Positions 8,082 through 13,979 of a DNA stretch of 18,500 nucleotides are shown in pieces; position 1 is the first letter of the stretch, and the number at the start of each line of letters is the position of its first letter. The position numbers were made by a program, and so were the translations under genes. Under the pieces are notes generated by a model, which was not told the DNA's origin, ran no database searches, and saw only the letters and a program-made list of their open reading frames with translations. The DNA is taken from the NCBI GenBank assembly GCA_946480495.1, contig CAMLKO010000004.1, forward strand, positions 1 to 18,500, in the 5' to 3' direction. The stretch is from an uncultured Caulobacteraceae bacterium. GTDB taxonomy: Bacteria; Pseudomonadota; Alphaproteobacteria; Caulobacterales; Caulobacteraceae.

Positions 8082-9440
8082 TTACTGAACCGGGCCGCGA
8101 AGGCTCCCGGTCGGTCCTTCGATCGGAGCCTTTATAGGCTGGTCGAAGGTTTTGTTCTGCAGGATCAGGTCGATCGCCGAGGGCTCGTTGGCGACCCTCA
8201 ACGGATCGGGCGACATCCCAAGGCTTTCCGGCGAGGTCACCAGCCTGGGGGTGACGAGCACCACCAGTTCGGTCTCCTTGCGTTGCCAGCGCGACGACTT
8301 GAAGAGGGCGCCGAGCACCGGAATGTCGCCAAGACCGGGCACCTGCTTGGCGTTGTTGACGTAGTCCTGCTGGAACAGGCCGGCGATGGCGAAGGTCTCG
8401 CCGTCGCGCAGCTCGACCGTGGTCGAGGTCCGGCGCACGGTCAGGCCGGGCACATCGATCCCGGTGTTGAGGTCGAGCGCGCTGACCTCAGGGGCGACCT
8501 TCAGCCGGATCTGGCCGTTGGCCTCGACGATGGGCGTGAACTTCAGCTGCACGCCGAACGGCTTGAACTCGATCGACTCCGTGCCAAGGCCGGTGGTGAC
8601 CTTGTAGGGGAACTCGCCGCCCGCCAGGAAGCTGGCCTCCTCGCCGGAGATGGCGGCGAGGTTCGGCCGCGCCAGCGTGCGCACAAGGCCCTTGTCCTCC
8701 ATCGCGTCCAGCAGGAGGTCGATGCGCGTGAGGCCGATGTTGGTGCTAATGCCAAGCCGGCCGAACGGCTGAGCCTTGTCATAAAGGCCGCTGGCGATGC
8801 TGCCGTCATCCGGGGGCACGGGGACGTGTCCGTTGGTCAACAGCGCGCCCTTGTTGCCGTCGATGCTGAGGTTGATCCCGAATTCCTTCATCGCCAGCCG
8901 ATTGGCTTCCAGGATGCGGACCTCCAGCATGATCTGCTGCGAGGCGGCGATGACGAGTTCCGAGGTCACCTGCTTGGGCGCATAGCGTTCGGCGATCGCC
9001 TGGGCGCGGACCGCGTCGCTGACGCCGGGCACCTCGCCGCTCAGCAGCAGGCCCGTGCCAAGCCCCGTCACGACGATGTGGTCCTTGGGCAGTTCGCGGT
9101 TGATCGCGGCCTGGGCGGCTGCAGCGTCGAAGCCGACGTTGACGTCGATCACTTCGAGCAGGCGGTGGTTCTTGTCGTAGACGAGGATGTTGGTCGAGCC
9201 CATGTCCTCGCCGCGCACATAGACGCTGTTGTTATTGTTGGCGACGATCTGCGCGATCTTGGGTTCGGCGACGACCACCTCGGCGGCGGCCGGCGAGAGC
9301 CGGAACGCCATCGACTTGTCCTTCGGAACCGAAATCGCGCGGGTGGGCGCAAGATCGTCCGAGAACACCTGCGCATGCGCGGGGGCCTGGGATAGGCCCA
9401 GCGTGCATGCGGCCAGGAGGGCTGCTGTCAGTCGGCTCAT
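8082..9440 (-). CDS. cpaC: Tad pilus outer-membrane secretin CpaC (RcpA)
   Basis: Outer-membrane secretin that forms the gated channel for the Flp pilus. The 452-residue product has a Sec signal peptide (MSRLTAALLAACTLGLSQAPAHA, cleavage after AHA at about 23), an N-terminal secretin subdomain (about 35-110, with VYVRGEDMGSTNILVYD), a BON-like segment (about 115-165) and the C-terminal secretin domain (about 190-420). The last contains ISGEEASFLAGGEFPYKV, a hallmark of the RcpA/CpaC branch, and ends with LVVLVTPRLV. Its ATG overlaps the cpaB stop as ATGA. No lipobox is visible, so delivery to the outer membrane may need a pilotin. CpaD, which acts with the secretin in many systems, is not encoded next to it. 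Confidence 0.93.
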   Translation of the reverse strand: MSRLTAALLAACTLGLSQAPAHAQVFSDDLAPTRAISVPKDKSMAFRLSPAAAEVVVAEPKIAQIVANNNNSVYVRGEDMGSTNILVYDKNHRLLEVIDVNVGFDAAAAQAAINRELPKDHIVVTGLGTGLLLSGEVPGVSDAVRAQAIAERYAPKQVTSELVIAASQQIMLEVRILEANRLAMKEFGINLSIDGNKGALLTNGHVPVPPDDGSIASGLYDKAQPFGRLGISTNIGLTRIDLLLDAMEDKGLVRTLARPNLAAISGEEASFLAGGEFPYKVTTGLGTESIEFKPFGVQLKFTPIVEANGQIRLKVAPEVSALDLNTGIDVPGLTVRRTSTTVELRDGETFAIAGLFQQDYVNNAKQVPGLGDIPVLGALFKSSRWQRKETELVVLVTPRLVTSPESLGMSPDPLRVANEPSAIDLILQNKTFDQPIKAPIEGPTGSLRGPVQ

Positions 9441-10324
9441 GCGCCGGCTCCCGAAATGGCGGACGAACGCTCGTCGCCGTTGACGACAATCAGGCCGCCG
9501 GTTGAGCGGGCCTTCCGGACCGCGCCGCCGCTCGGCGGGGCCGGGGGCGGCGGGACGGCGCTGGGCTGATAGCCGGCCGTCGAGTTCTGCACCGAGCCGA
9601 CGCTGAACGGGCCCAGATCGCTGACCTTCAGCACGCGGACCGGCGTGAGTTCGGCCGCGCCGGTGCGGCGCAGCGCCAGCGACAGCTCGCCGACCTTGGC
9701 GGCCAGGGCGAGCTTGGCGGCGTCGTCGACCGTCACCTCAAGCGTGGCGGTGTGCGGCGAGGCTTTCTCGACCGATTGCGGGTCGGCGTTCATGTTCACG
9801 CCGAGCACGCGCACGTCCTGCAGCACCACGTCCGACTGGACGTTCTGGTCCGAGCCGGGGATCTGGCGCGTCAGCACCACGTCGACCCGGTCGTTGGGCA
9901 GGACGTGGCCGCCGCCGCCGCGATCGTCGGTGACGAGGATGGTGTAGGCCCGTTTGCCGGGCGAGATCATCGCCGCGACCGAGGCCCGGGCGCCGGCGCC
10001 GCTGAGCTTGGACGGCAGCAGCGGCTCGCGCGCGGCGATGGGGACGAGGACAACCGGAGCGCCGCCGGCGTCCGCCTGAATGACTTCCTTGATCGTACGG
10101 TAGGCGCCCACCGGCGCGGCGTCGGCCGGCAGGTGGAGGACGACCAGGCTCTTCTCGTCGAGCCTTGTACCGAAGGCCAACGGCTTGGCGGCGGCGACGA
10201 TCGAAACCGTCTCAACAGCCTTTTCGTGCTTGCCGCTCGATGGCAGCCAGACCTTGGCGACGACCAGGGCTCCAAGACCGAGAACGGCCGAAGCGCCTAG
10301 ACTGACGATGGTGCCAACACGCAT
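9437..10324 (-). CDS. cpaB: Tad pilus periplasmic assembly protein CpaB (RcpC)
   Basis: Periplasmic, inner-membrane-anchored partner of the secretin. I place the start at the ATG at 10324 (295 residues; MRVGTIVSLGASAVLGLGAL). It gives a clean membrane anchor/signal segment at 5-27 and has AGGGG about 8 bases upstream, whereas the in-frame start at 10375 would add 17 unlikely residues. An SAF domain follows at about 40-105 (VAAKPLAFGTRLDEKSL), then the RcpC/CpaB domain at about 120-240 (ISPGKRAYTILV, DRVDVVLTRQI). The C-terminus is Pro/Gly-rich and low in complexity. It is the first gene of the visible tad operon; pilA and cpaA, which often precede it, are absent here. Confidence 0.9.
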   Translation of the reverse strand: MRVGTIVSLGASAVLGLGALVVAKVWLPSSGKHEKAVETVSIVAAAKPLAFGTRLDEKSLVVLHLPADAAPVGAYRTIKEVIQADAGGAPVVLVPIAAREPLLPSKLSGAGARASVAAMISPGKRAYTILVTDDRGGGGHVLPNDRVDVVLTRQIPGSDQNVQSDVVLQDVRVLGVNMNADPQSVEKASPHTATLEVTVDDAAKLALAAKVGELSLALRRTGAAELTPVRVLKVSDLGPFSVGSVQNSTAGYQPSAVPPPPAPPSGGAVRKARSTGGLIVVNGDERSSAISGAGA

Positions 10325-10357
10325 GACATGACCCCTGGGCTGGAGGCGAAACTTTAC

Positions 10358-10370
10358 GGGGACAATCCCC
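10358..10370 (-). promoter_or_regulatory. Inverted repeat in the cpaB leader
   Basis: GGGGA-CAA-TCCCC is a perfect 5-bp inverted repeat with a 3-base centre, 34 bp upstream of the cpaB start. It could be a small hairpin in the 5' untranslated RNA or an operator. Five-base arms are expected by chance fairly often in GC-rich DNA, so support is weak. Confidence 0.3.
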
Positions 10371-10425
10371 CTCACAGTTCGCCGACAGTCCGACTACCGC
10401 GTTGCGATATGTTGAACGGACAGGG

Positions 10426-10440
10426 TTAAATGGGCGTTTA
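10426..10440. promoter_or_regulatory. Possible CtrA-binding box upstream of the tad operon
   Basis: TTAA-N7-TTTA matches the Caulobacter CtrA consensus TTAA-N7-TTAA in seven of eight fixed positions. It lies about 100 bp upstream of cpaB in a stretch clearly richer in A and T than its surroundings. CtrA is known to control pilus genes in Caulobacter, which makes the match plausible. One mismatch and a short motif keep confidence low. Confidence 0.35.
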
Positions 10441-10603
10441 CGACGTTGGCGCGGAAGCCGATTTGCGAGGAGAATCCGGCGCTTGGAGCTTCGCCTGACG
10501 GGGGGTGCGACGAACCCGCCCACTACCGCCACTTGGGGAAGATTCCGCCCATCCGAATGATTGCATTTGTCACCACTCCGGGCCATCTTCGGCCGAGGGG
10601 GGA

Positions 10604-10619
10604 CTTACATTCATGTCGA
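10604..10619 (+). promoter_or_regulatory. Putative TetR operator, copy 1 (overlaps the first tetR start codon)
   Basis: CTTACATTCATGTCGA, a 16-bp imperfect palindrome with core TTACA-N4-TGTC. The ATG inside it is the start codon of the regulator, so a bound dimer could block transcription or elongation and give autoregulation. Thirteen bases, TTACATTCATGTC, are identical to copy 3 upstream of the hydrolase gene at 12125-12137. Confidence 0.6.
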
Positions 10620-11221
10620 TTACGACCGAGTCCGGGCCGGCACGCCACAGGCGCCGGCGCTTGCCGGAGGAGGCCAAGGAGGAAGCCCTCGCTTCGGCCA
10701 AGCGCCTGCTGCTTGAAAGCGGCCCCGACGGAGTGACGCTGAAGGCCGTCGCCGACGACCTTGGCATGTCGCACGGCAACCTGATCCACCACTTCGGCTC
10801 GGCCGCGGGCCTTCAGTCGGCGCTGATGGGCGCCATGGTGCGCGACCTCACCAAGGCGCTGGAAGAAGCCGTGGTGAAGGTGCGGACGGAAGACAGCGGT
10901 CCGCGCGAGCTGGTCGACACCGTCTTCGAGGCCTTCGACGGCGGCGGCGCCGGACACCTGGCGGCGTGGATCGGCCTGTCCCACGACCTGGCGCAGCTGG
11001 ACGCCGTGCGAGACGCAGTGGCCCACCTGGTCGACGCCATCACCGAAAAGGTCACAGCCGAGGGAGCCGAGTCGCCCCGGCACATTCCCTCGGCCCTGCT
11101 GTTCATCACCCTCTGCGCCTTCGGCGATTCCATCATCGGCCAGGCGCTTTGCGACATGCTGGGGCGCGACCGGGAATCCGTGCGCCGCATGGCCGCGCGG
11201 ATGCTTCCCACCTTCTTCTAG
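10613..11221 (+). CDS. TetR/AcrR-family transcriptional regulator (first paralogue)
   Basis: A 202-residue DNA-binding repressor-type protein. The ATG at 10613 is chosen because GAGGGGGGA precedes it at good spacing and because it gives the same MSI- start as the paralogue at 11225-11842; an in-frame ATG at 10505 would add 36 low-quality residues. An N-terminal Arg-rich tail (about 11-17) leads into the TetR helix-turn-helix (about 20-65), with VTLKAVADDLGMSHGNLIHH as the HTH and recognition helix. The remaining 130 residues form an all-helical ligand and dimerisation domain with no recognisable ligand signature. By eye it is about half identical to the opposing tetR product along its whole length, and the recognition helices are nearly the same. 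It probably binds the YTTACA-N4-TGTCRR sites. The ligand is unknown. Confidence 0.88.
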   Translation: MSITTESGPARHRRRRLPEEAKEEALASAKRLLLESGPDGVTLKAVADDLGMSHGNLIHHFGSAAGLQSALMGAMVRDLTKALEEAVVKVRTEDSGPRELVDTVFEAFDGGGAGHLAAWIGLSHDLAQLDAVRDAVAHLVDAITEKVTAEGAESPRHIPSALLFITLCAFGDSIIGQALCDMLGRDRESVRRMAARMLPTFF

Positions 11222-11224
11222 GGT

Positions 11225-11842
11225 CTAGTCTTCGCCTGCAAAGAAGGCCGGCAGCAGCCGTGCCGTGAGGCGCCGCGTCGCTTCCGCATCGCGGCCAAGC
11301 ATGTCGCGCAGCTGCGGTCCGATCACCGAGTCCCCGAAGCCGCACAGCGCGATCAGCAGAACGGCCGAGGTCACCCGTCGGTGGCCGACCTCGTCCATCG
11401 CCCCTGCCCGTTCCTCGATGGCGCGCACCAGCGTGCGGACCGAGTCGGCGACGGGCTCCAGGTGCGAGACTTCCTGGGACAGCGCCATCCAGGCGGCCAG
11501 CATGCCGGCGCCGCCCTTTTCGAAAGCGTCGAAGACGATGTCGACCAACTGGCGGGGCGCGGCCTCGTCGGAACGGACGTGGACGACGGCGTCCTGAATG
11601 GAGTTGGCCAGGTCGGCCACCATCGAGCCCATCAGGGCCGACTGCAGCTCGGCGGCCGAGCCGAAGTGGTGGATGACGTTGGCGTGGGTCATGCCCACCG
11701 CCTTGCCGACGTTGGAAAGCGTCAGCGCCTTCGGACCGCCGGTCAGCAGCAGTTCGCGCGCAGCCGTCAGCGCCTCCTGCTTGGCCTCTTCGGGGCTGCG
11801 CTTGCGCCTTTTTGCGGGCGCGGGCGGCTTGCGTATTGACAT
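11225..11842 (-). CDS. TetR/AcrR-family transcriptional regulator (second paralogue)
   Basis: A 205-residue TetR-type regulator, tail to tail with its paralogue and separated from it by three bases (11222-11224). It has a Lys/Arg-rich N-terminus (KRRKR, 11-15) and an HTH at about 22-66 with recognition segment GMTHANVIHHFGSAAELQSA. The ligand domain shares the blocks LVD-VF-AF, GGAG-LAAW, CGFGDS and DMLGRD with the other copy. The ATG at 11842 lies inside operator copy 2. There is no convincing Shine-Dalgarno sequence, so it may be translated from a leaderless or near-leaderless message. It faces away from the hydrolase gene across a 330-bp spacer. The two regulators could form homo- or heterodimers on the same operators. 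The effector is not deducible. Confidence 0.88.
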   Translation of the reverse strand: MSIRKPPAPAKRRKRSPEEAKQEALTAARELLLTGGPKALTLSNVGKAVGMTHANVIHHFGSAAELQSALMGSMVADLANSIQDAVVHVRSDEAAPRQLVDIVFDAFEKGGAGMLAAWMALSQEVSHLEPVADSVRTLVRAIEERAGAMDEVGHRRVTSAVLLIALCGFGDSVIGPQLRDMLGRDAEATRRLTARLLPAFFAGED

Positions 11843-11851
11843 CGGTGTAAG
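11836..11851 (-). promoter_or_regulatory. Putative TetR operator, copy 2 (overlaps the second tetR start codon)
   Basis: On the - strand this reads CTTACACCGATGTCAA, matching YTTACA-N4-TGTCRR. Including flanks, GACTTACA-NNN-ATGTC-N-AT is shared with copy 1. It covers the start codon of the second tetR gene and, on the + strand, the TTGACA of a possible rightward promoter, so a bound repressor could silence both directions. Confidence 0.6.
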
Positions 11852-11863
11852 TCTTGCTATCTA
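11836..11863 (+). promoter_or_regulatory. Possible rightward sigma-70-type promoter
   Basis: TTGACA (11836-11841), a 16-base spacer and TATCTA (11858-11863) give a reasonable housekeeping promoter; GCTA at 11856-11859 also recalls the Caulobacter -10 element. It would transcribe toward the hydrolase gene with a leader of about 300 bases. The -35 lies wholly inside operator copy 2. Only the sequence match supports it. Confidence 0.4.
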
Positions 11864-12049
11864 ACCATCAGCCGATGGCACGGTCTTCAATGGTCCGCCA
11901 GCGGCTGGCGCCAAGCTCGAGCGCTCTGGCGACGTCACTTTCGCGCGGAAAACGATAACGGAGTCAAGGAACAGCACGTTCTGCACCCCTTCAGCGCCAA
12001 TCCGCCGCAACTTCAGGCGAAACTCGTTTTCCGCATCAACCCTGGCCAT
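11861..12049 (-). CDS. Possible small protein of 62 residues, unknown function
   Basis: An open frame from an ATG at 12049 (MARVDAENEF...) with a very good Shine-Dalgarno, GAGGAAG, about five bases upstream. It ends with TAG just upstream of the second tetR gene on the same strand. The product is a charged N-terminal half (basic and acidic residues to about 20), a hydrophobic central stretch (VQNVLFLDSVIVF, about 23-35) and a Pro/Gly/Ser-rich tail. I recognise no family. Third codon positions are less GC-rich than in the neighbouring genes, and the whole spacer is richer in A and T. It may be a recent acquisition, a decaying gene remnant, or a chance frame. The ribosome-binding site is the best argument for a real gene; no conserved domain supports it. 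Confidence 0.32.
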   Translation of the reverse strand: MARVDAENEFRLKLRRIGAEGVQNVLFLDSVIVFRAKVTSPERSSLAPAAGGPLKTVPSADG

Positions 12050-12123
12050 GGCGACTTCCTCGGCGCCGTGAGCCCCCATCAACTCCCGTGTGTGTCTGCG
12101 GCCTCTGTGTGTTTCACGTTCAG

Positions 12124-12139
12124 TTTACATTCATGTCAG
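12124..12139 (+). promoter_or_regulatory. Putative TetR operator, copy 3 (upstream of the hydrolase gene)
   Basis: TTTACATTCATGTCAG matches YTTACA-N4-TGTCRR, and 13 of its bases are identical to copy 1. It ends 33 bp before the hydrolase start, where a repressor would overlap a promoter or block elongation. The ATG inside it is in a different frame from the hydrolase and opens no recognisable protein, so conservation here cannot be explained by a start codon. Confidence 0.6.
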
Positions 12140-12158
12140 TAGGTACACCGTCCTTTTT

Positions 12159-12164
12159 GAAGGA
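12159..12164 (+). promoter_or_regulatory. Ribosome-binding site fixing a GTG start
   Basis: GAAGGA lies eight bases before the GTG at 12173. This supports that GTG as the start of the hydrolase gene; there is no in-frame ATG nearby upstream. Confidence 0.7.
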
Positions 12165-12172
12165 TCCTCCCC

Positions 12173-13030
12173 GTGACTCTCAAGACCAAAACCCCCCAGG
12201 AGCTGGCGATCCAGCGGCGCGACTATCAGTTCGCGCGCAATGAGCCCCACCCGCGCTGGTGGCTGGAAAACGATCCCGTGCCGACGGCCTTCTACAACGC
12301 CCTGTCGGCGCTCTTCCCGCTCGGCGAGCGGTTCTTCATGGATTCCGTGAAGCACTTCCGCGACCGCACCGACGGCAAGCTCAAGGAACAGGTGGCCGAC
12401 TTCCTCTACCAGGAGGCCATGCACACCCGTGAGCACGTCGTCTTCAACAAGATGGCGACCGACGCCGGCTACGACATCAAGAAGCTGGAAAACCGCGCCG
12501 CCCGCCTGCTCGGCTGGGCGCGCACCAAGCGCCCGATCATGCAGCTGGCCGGCACCGCCGCGCTCGAGCACTTCACCGCCATGATGGCCCACGCCCTGCT
12601 CGCCGACCCGCGCCACCTGCGCGACGCCCCCGAAGAGGCGCGCCAGATGTGGGAATGGCACGCCATGGAGGAGATCGAGCACAAGGCCGTCGCCTACGAC
12701 ACCTATATGGCCGTGCTGAAGAAGTGGCCGGGCATCGGCCGCTGGGCGCTGCGCTCGGTGGTGATGGCCGCGGCGACCATCCTGTTCATCTACGCGGCGA
12801 CCGCCAACACCAAGGACCTGTTCCGCCAGGACGGCATCGACAACGGCAAGAGCTGGCGGCGCCTGGCGCGCTACCTGTTCGTCGAGCCCGGCCTGCTGCG
12901 CAAGGTGCTGAAAAGCTACTTCAGTTACTATCGGCCCGGCTTCCACCCGTGGGAGGAAGACGACCGCGCCCTGCTCGCCAGGGCCGAAAAGACCATCGTT
13001 CGTCCCCCGCTTGCTGGAGTTCCCGCATGA
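12173..13030 (+). CDS. PF10118-type 'metal-dependent hydrolase' with ferritin-like di-iron pattern
   Basis: A 285-residue helical protein of the predicted metal-dependent hydrolase family (PF10118/COG3687), whose reaction is not established. Acidic and His residues are spaced as in ferritin-like di-iron proteins: Glu52, E81-x-x-H84, Glu132 (ALEHF) and E167-x-x-H170 (within WHAMEEIEHKAVAYD). Two iron or other metal ions could therefore be held between four helices (inference). A hydrophobic segment at about 194-211 (VVMAAATILFIYAAT) may anchor it to the membrane. The start is a GTG preceded by GAAGGA. Its stop overlaps the start of the DUF2147 gene (ATGA), so the two are co-translated. Operator copy 3 upstream and two TetR genes nearby suggest TetR repression relieved by an unknown, perhaps lipid-like or toxic, ligand. 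Oxygenase or desaturase-like chemistry is as likely as hydrolysis. Confidence 0.82.
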   Translation: MTLKTKTPQELAIQRRDYQFARNEPHPRWWLENDPVPTAFYNALSALFPLGERFFMDSVKHFRDRTDGKLKEQVADFLYQEAMHTREHVVFNKMATDAGYDIKKLENRAARLLGWARTKRPIMQLAGTAALEHFTAMMAHALLADPRHLRDAPEEARQMWEWHAMEEIEHKAVAYDTYMAVLKKWPGIGRWALRSVVMAAATILFIYAATANTKDLFRQDGIDNGKSWRRLARYLFVEPGLLRKVLKSYFSYYRPGFHPWEEDDRALLARAEKTIVRPPLAGVPA

Positions 13031-13446
13031 AACTGCTGCCCGCTCTCTTCGCCGCTTCGGCCCTGTTCACCGCCTCGACGGCCATGGCGGCCGACGTCAC
13101 CGGTCTCTGGGCCACGGAATCCGACCATGGGCGGGTGCAGATCTATCAGTGCGGGGACGCGCTGTGCGGCAAGCTGGTCGACGCCGACCAGATCCGCGCC
13201 AATCCCGAGCAGACCGACTACTACAACAAGAACGCCTCAGAACGCGGCCGCAAGGTGAAGGGGCTCGTCCTCTTCGCCGGCTACCGCGGCGGTCCAAGCG
13301 AGTGGAAGGGCGGCAAGATCTATGACCCGAAGACCGGCGACACCGGCCGTTCGGGCAAGGTCAGGCTGACCGCCCCGAACGCGCTGGAGGTGAAGGGATG
13401 CCTGGGGCCGATCTGCCGGACCCAGCACTGGACGCGGGTCGGCTAG
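13027..13446 (+). CDS. Secreted DUF2147 protein
   Basis: A 139-residue exported protein. MKLLPALFAASALFTASTAM is a Sec signal peptide with cleavage after AMA at about residue 21. The mature part matches DUF2147 (PF09917): an opening GLWAT, the paired cysteines in YQCGDALCGKLVD, a central GGKIYDPKTG, and the terminal GCLGPICRTQHWTRV. Four cysteines in two C-x4-C-type pairs could form disulphides in the periplasm. The family is probably a small lipocalin-like beta-barrel of unknown ligand (inference from general knowledge). The ATG overlaps the stop of the PF10118 gene, so it is the second gene of that TetR-controlled unit. Its TAG shares CTAG (13443-13446) with the opposing DUF3833-like gene. 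Function unknown. Confidence 0.85.
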   Translation: MKLLPALFAASALFTASTAMAADVTGLWATESDHGRVQIYQCGDALCGKLVDADQIRANPEQTDYYNKNASERGRKVKGLVLFAGYRGGPSEWKGGKIYDPKTGDTGRSGKVRLTAPNALEVKGCLGPICRTQHWTRVG

Positions 13447-13973
13447 TCGATCCGTTCGTGGAAGGCCGTCAGCACGCCGACCGGCAGGCCCAGCACTGAC
13501 ACGCGGCTGTACTTGAGCGCCACGCGCGGATTCACCAGCGTGAAGCGCGTGTGGTAGCGCGGCGTGGGAAAACCGCCCTCCGGCCGCATCGGACGCGCGA
13601 AGGTCAGCACGTAGTCGCCCTTCTCATGACGCCCCAGGATGCCCGCGCCCGCCATGGCTTCGGCGGCGACGTAGCGGCCGTCGCGCTGGCGCGTCATCGC
13701 CCAGCGCCACTCGTCCACCTGGCCGTCGTCGTAGGTGAAGATCTCGTCGAAGTGCAGGGCCTGATAGGTCTCGTCGAGGCTGCCTTCGGTGACGATTTCG
13801 CAGCGCCGCCGGCGGCCGTCCAGCGAGCGCACAAAGCCCCAGCCGCGAGTCCTCCCATGGAAGAACTGTTCGGGCCGAAAGGCCTGTGTCAGCTCGACGC
13901 TCCCGTCCACCCCTGGTCTCTCCAACCTCGCGCCGGGGGCAAGCCCGGCTGACAACAGGACCGTAAACAGCAC
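13443..13973 (-). CDS. DUF3833-like exported protein
   Basis: A 176-residue protein starting at GTG 13973, six bp after the mnmC stop on the same strand, so probably translated from the mnmC message. The first 15 residues are a short hydrophobic segment that may be a signal peptide without a lipobox Cys. The body resembles DUF3833 (PF12915): F-F-H-G-R-T-R-G-W-G (37-46), an Arg-rich turn (DGRRRR, 52-57), HFDEIFTYDDGQVDEWRW (74-91), a Gly/Ala stretch at 104-114, and a C-terminal ALKYSRVSVLGLPVGVLTAFHER. The arrangement fits the family, but similarity is judged by eye and the copy is divergent. No catalytic residues are apparent. The role is unknown; some family members are envelope lipoproteins. 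The exact start is uncertain because no Shine-Dalgarno is visible. Confidence 0.6.
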   Translation of the reverse strand: MLFTVLLSAGLAPGARLERPGVDGSVELTQAFRPEQFFHGRTRGWGFVRSLDGRRRRCEIVTEGSLDETYQALHFDEIFTYDDGQVDEWRWAMTRQRDGRYVAAEAMAGAGILGRHEKGDYVLTFARPMRPEGGFPTPRYHTRFTLVNPRVALKYSRVSVLGLPVGVLTAFHERID

Positions 13974-13979
13974 TACCGG

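Larger units (their letters stand above)
10325..10612. promoter_or_regulatory. Divergent control region between cpaB and the first tetR gene
   Basis: This 288-bp gap separates divergently transcribed genes and must hold the promoters of both the tad operon (leftward) and the first tetR gene (rightward). Conceptual translation of either strand gives only Arg/Pro-rich or unstructured sequence, and I find no Flp-pilin-like small gene. Within it are an inverted repeat at 10358-10370, a CtrA-box-like element at 10426-10440, and a strong GAGGGGGGA Shine-Dalgarno at 10595-10603 before the tetR ATG at 10613. I could not settle on convincing -35/-10 pairs. Confidence 0.6.
11843..12172. other. 330-bp spacer between the second tetR gene and the hydrolase gene
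   Basis: Apart from the possible 62-residue frame, this spacer holds an odd palindrome CGCCAGC-G-GCTGGCG (11896-11910), two GTGTGT-type runs (12088-12095 and 12106-12112) and operator copy 3. It is visibly less GC-rich than the flanking genes. I see no tRNA-like or riboswitch-like fold and no transposon ends. Confidence 0.5.

Noticed and set aside
10325..10375. Upstream start extending CpaB by 17 residues
   Set aside because: The ATG at 10324 has a good ribosome-binding site and gives a proper N-terminal membrane segment.
10505..10612. Upstream in-frame start extending the first TetR protein by 36 residues
   Set aside because: The extension has no TetR character, the paralogue starts at the equivalent of 10613, and a strong Shine-Dalgarno precedes that ATG.
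10325..10612. Possible Flp pilin (pilA) gene in the gap before cpaB
   Set aside because: No frame on either strand encodes the short hydrophobic Flp pilin with its Gly-cleavage motif.
11896..11910. CGCCAGC-G-GCTGGCG palindrome as a terminator or operator
   Set aside because: The loop would be a single base, so it cannot form a normal hairpin. It lies within the possible small gene, and no second copy was seen.
12133..12172. ATG at 12133 as the start of the hydrolase gene
   Set aside because: It is in a different frame from the PF10118 protein. The GTG at 12173 with GAAGGA fits, and the ATG is better explained as part of the operator motif.
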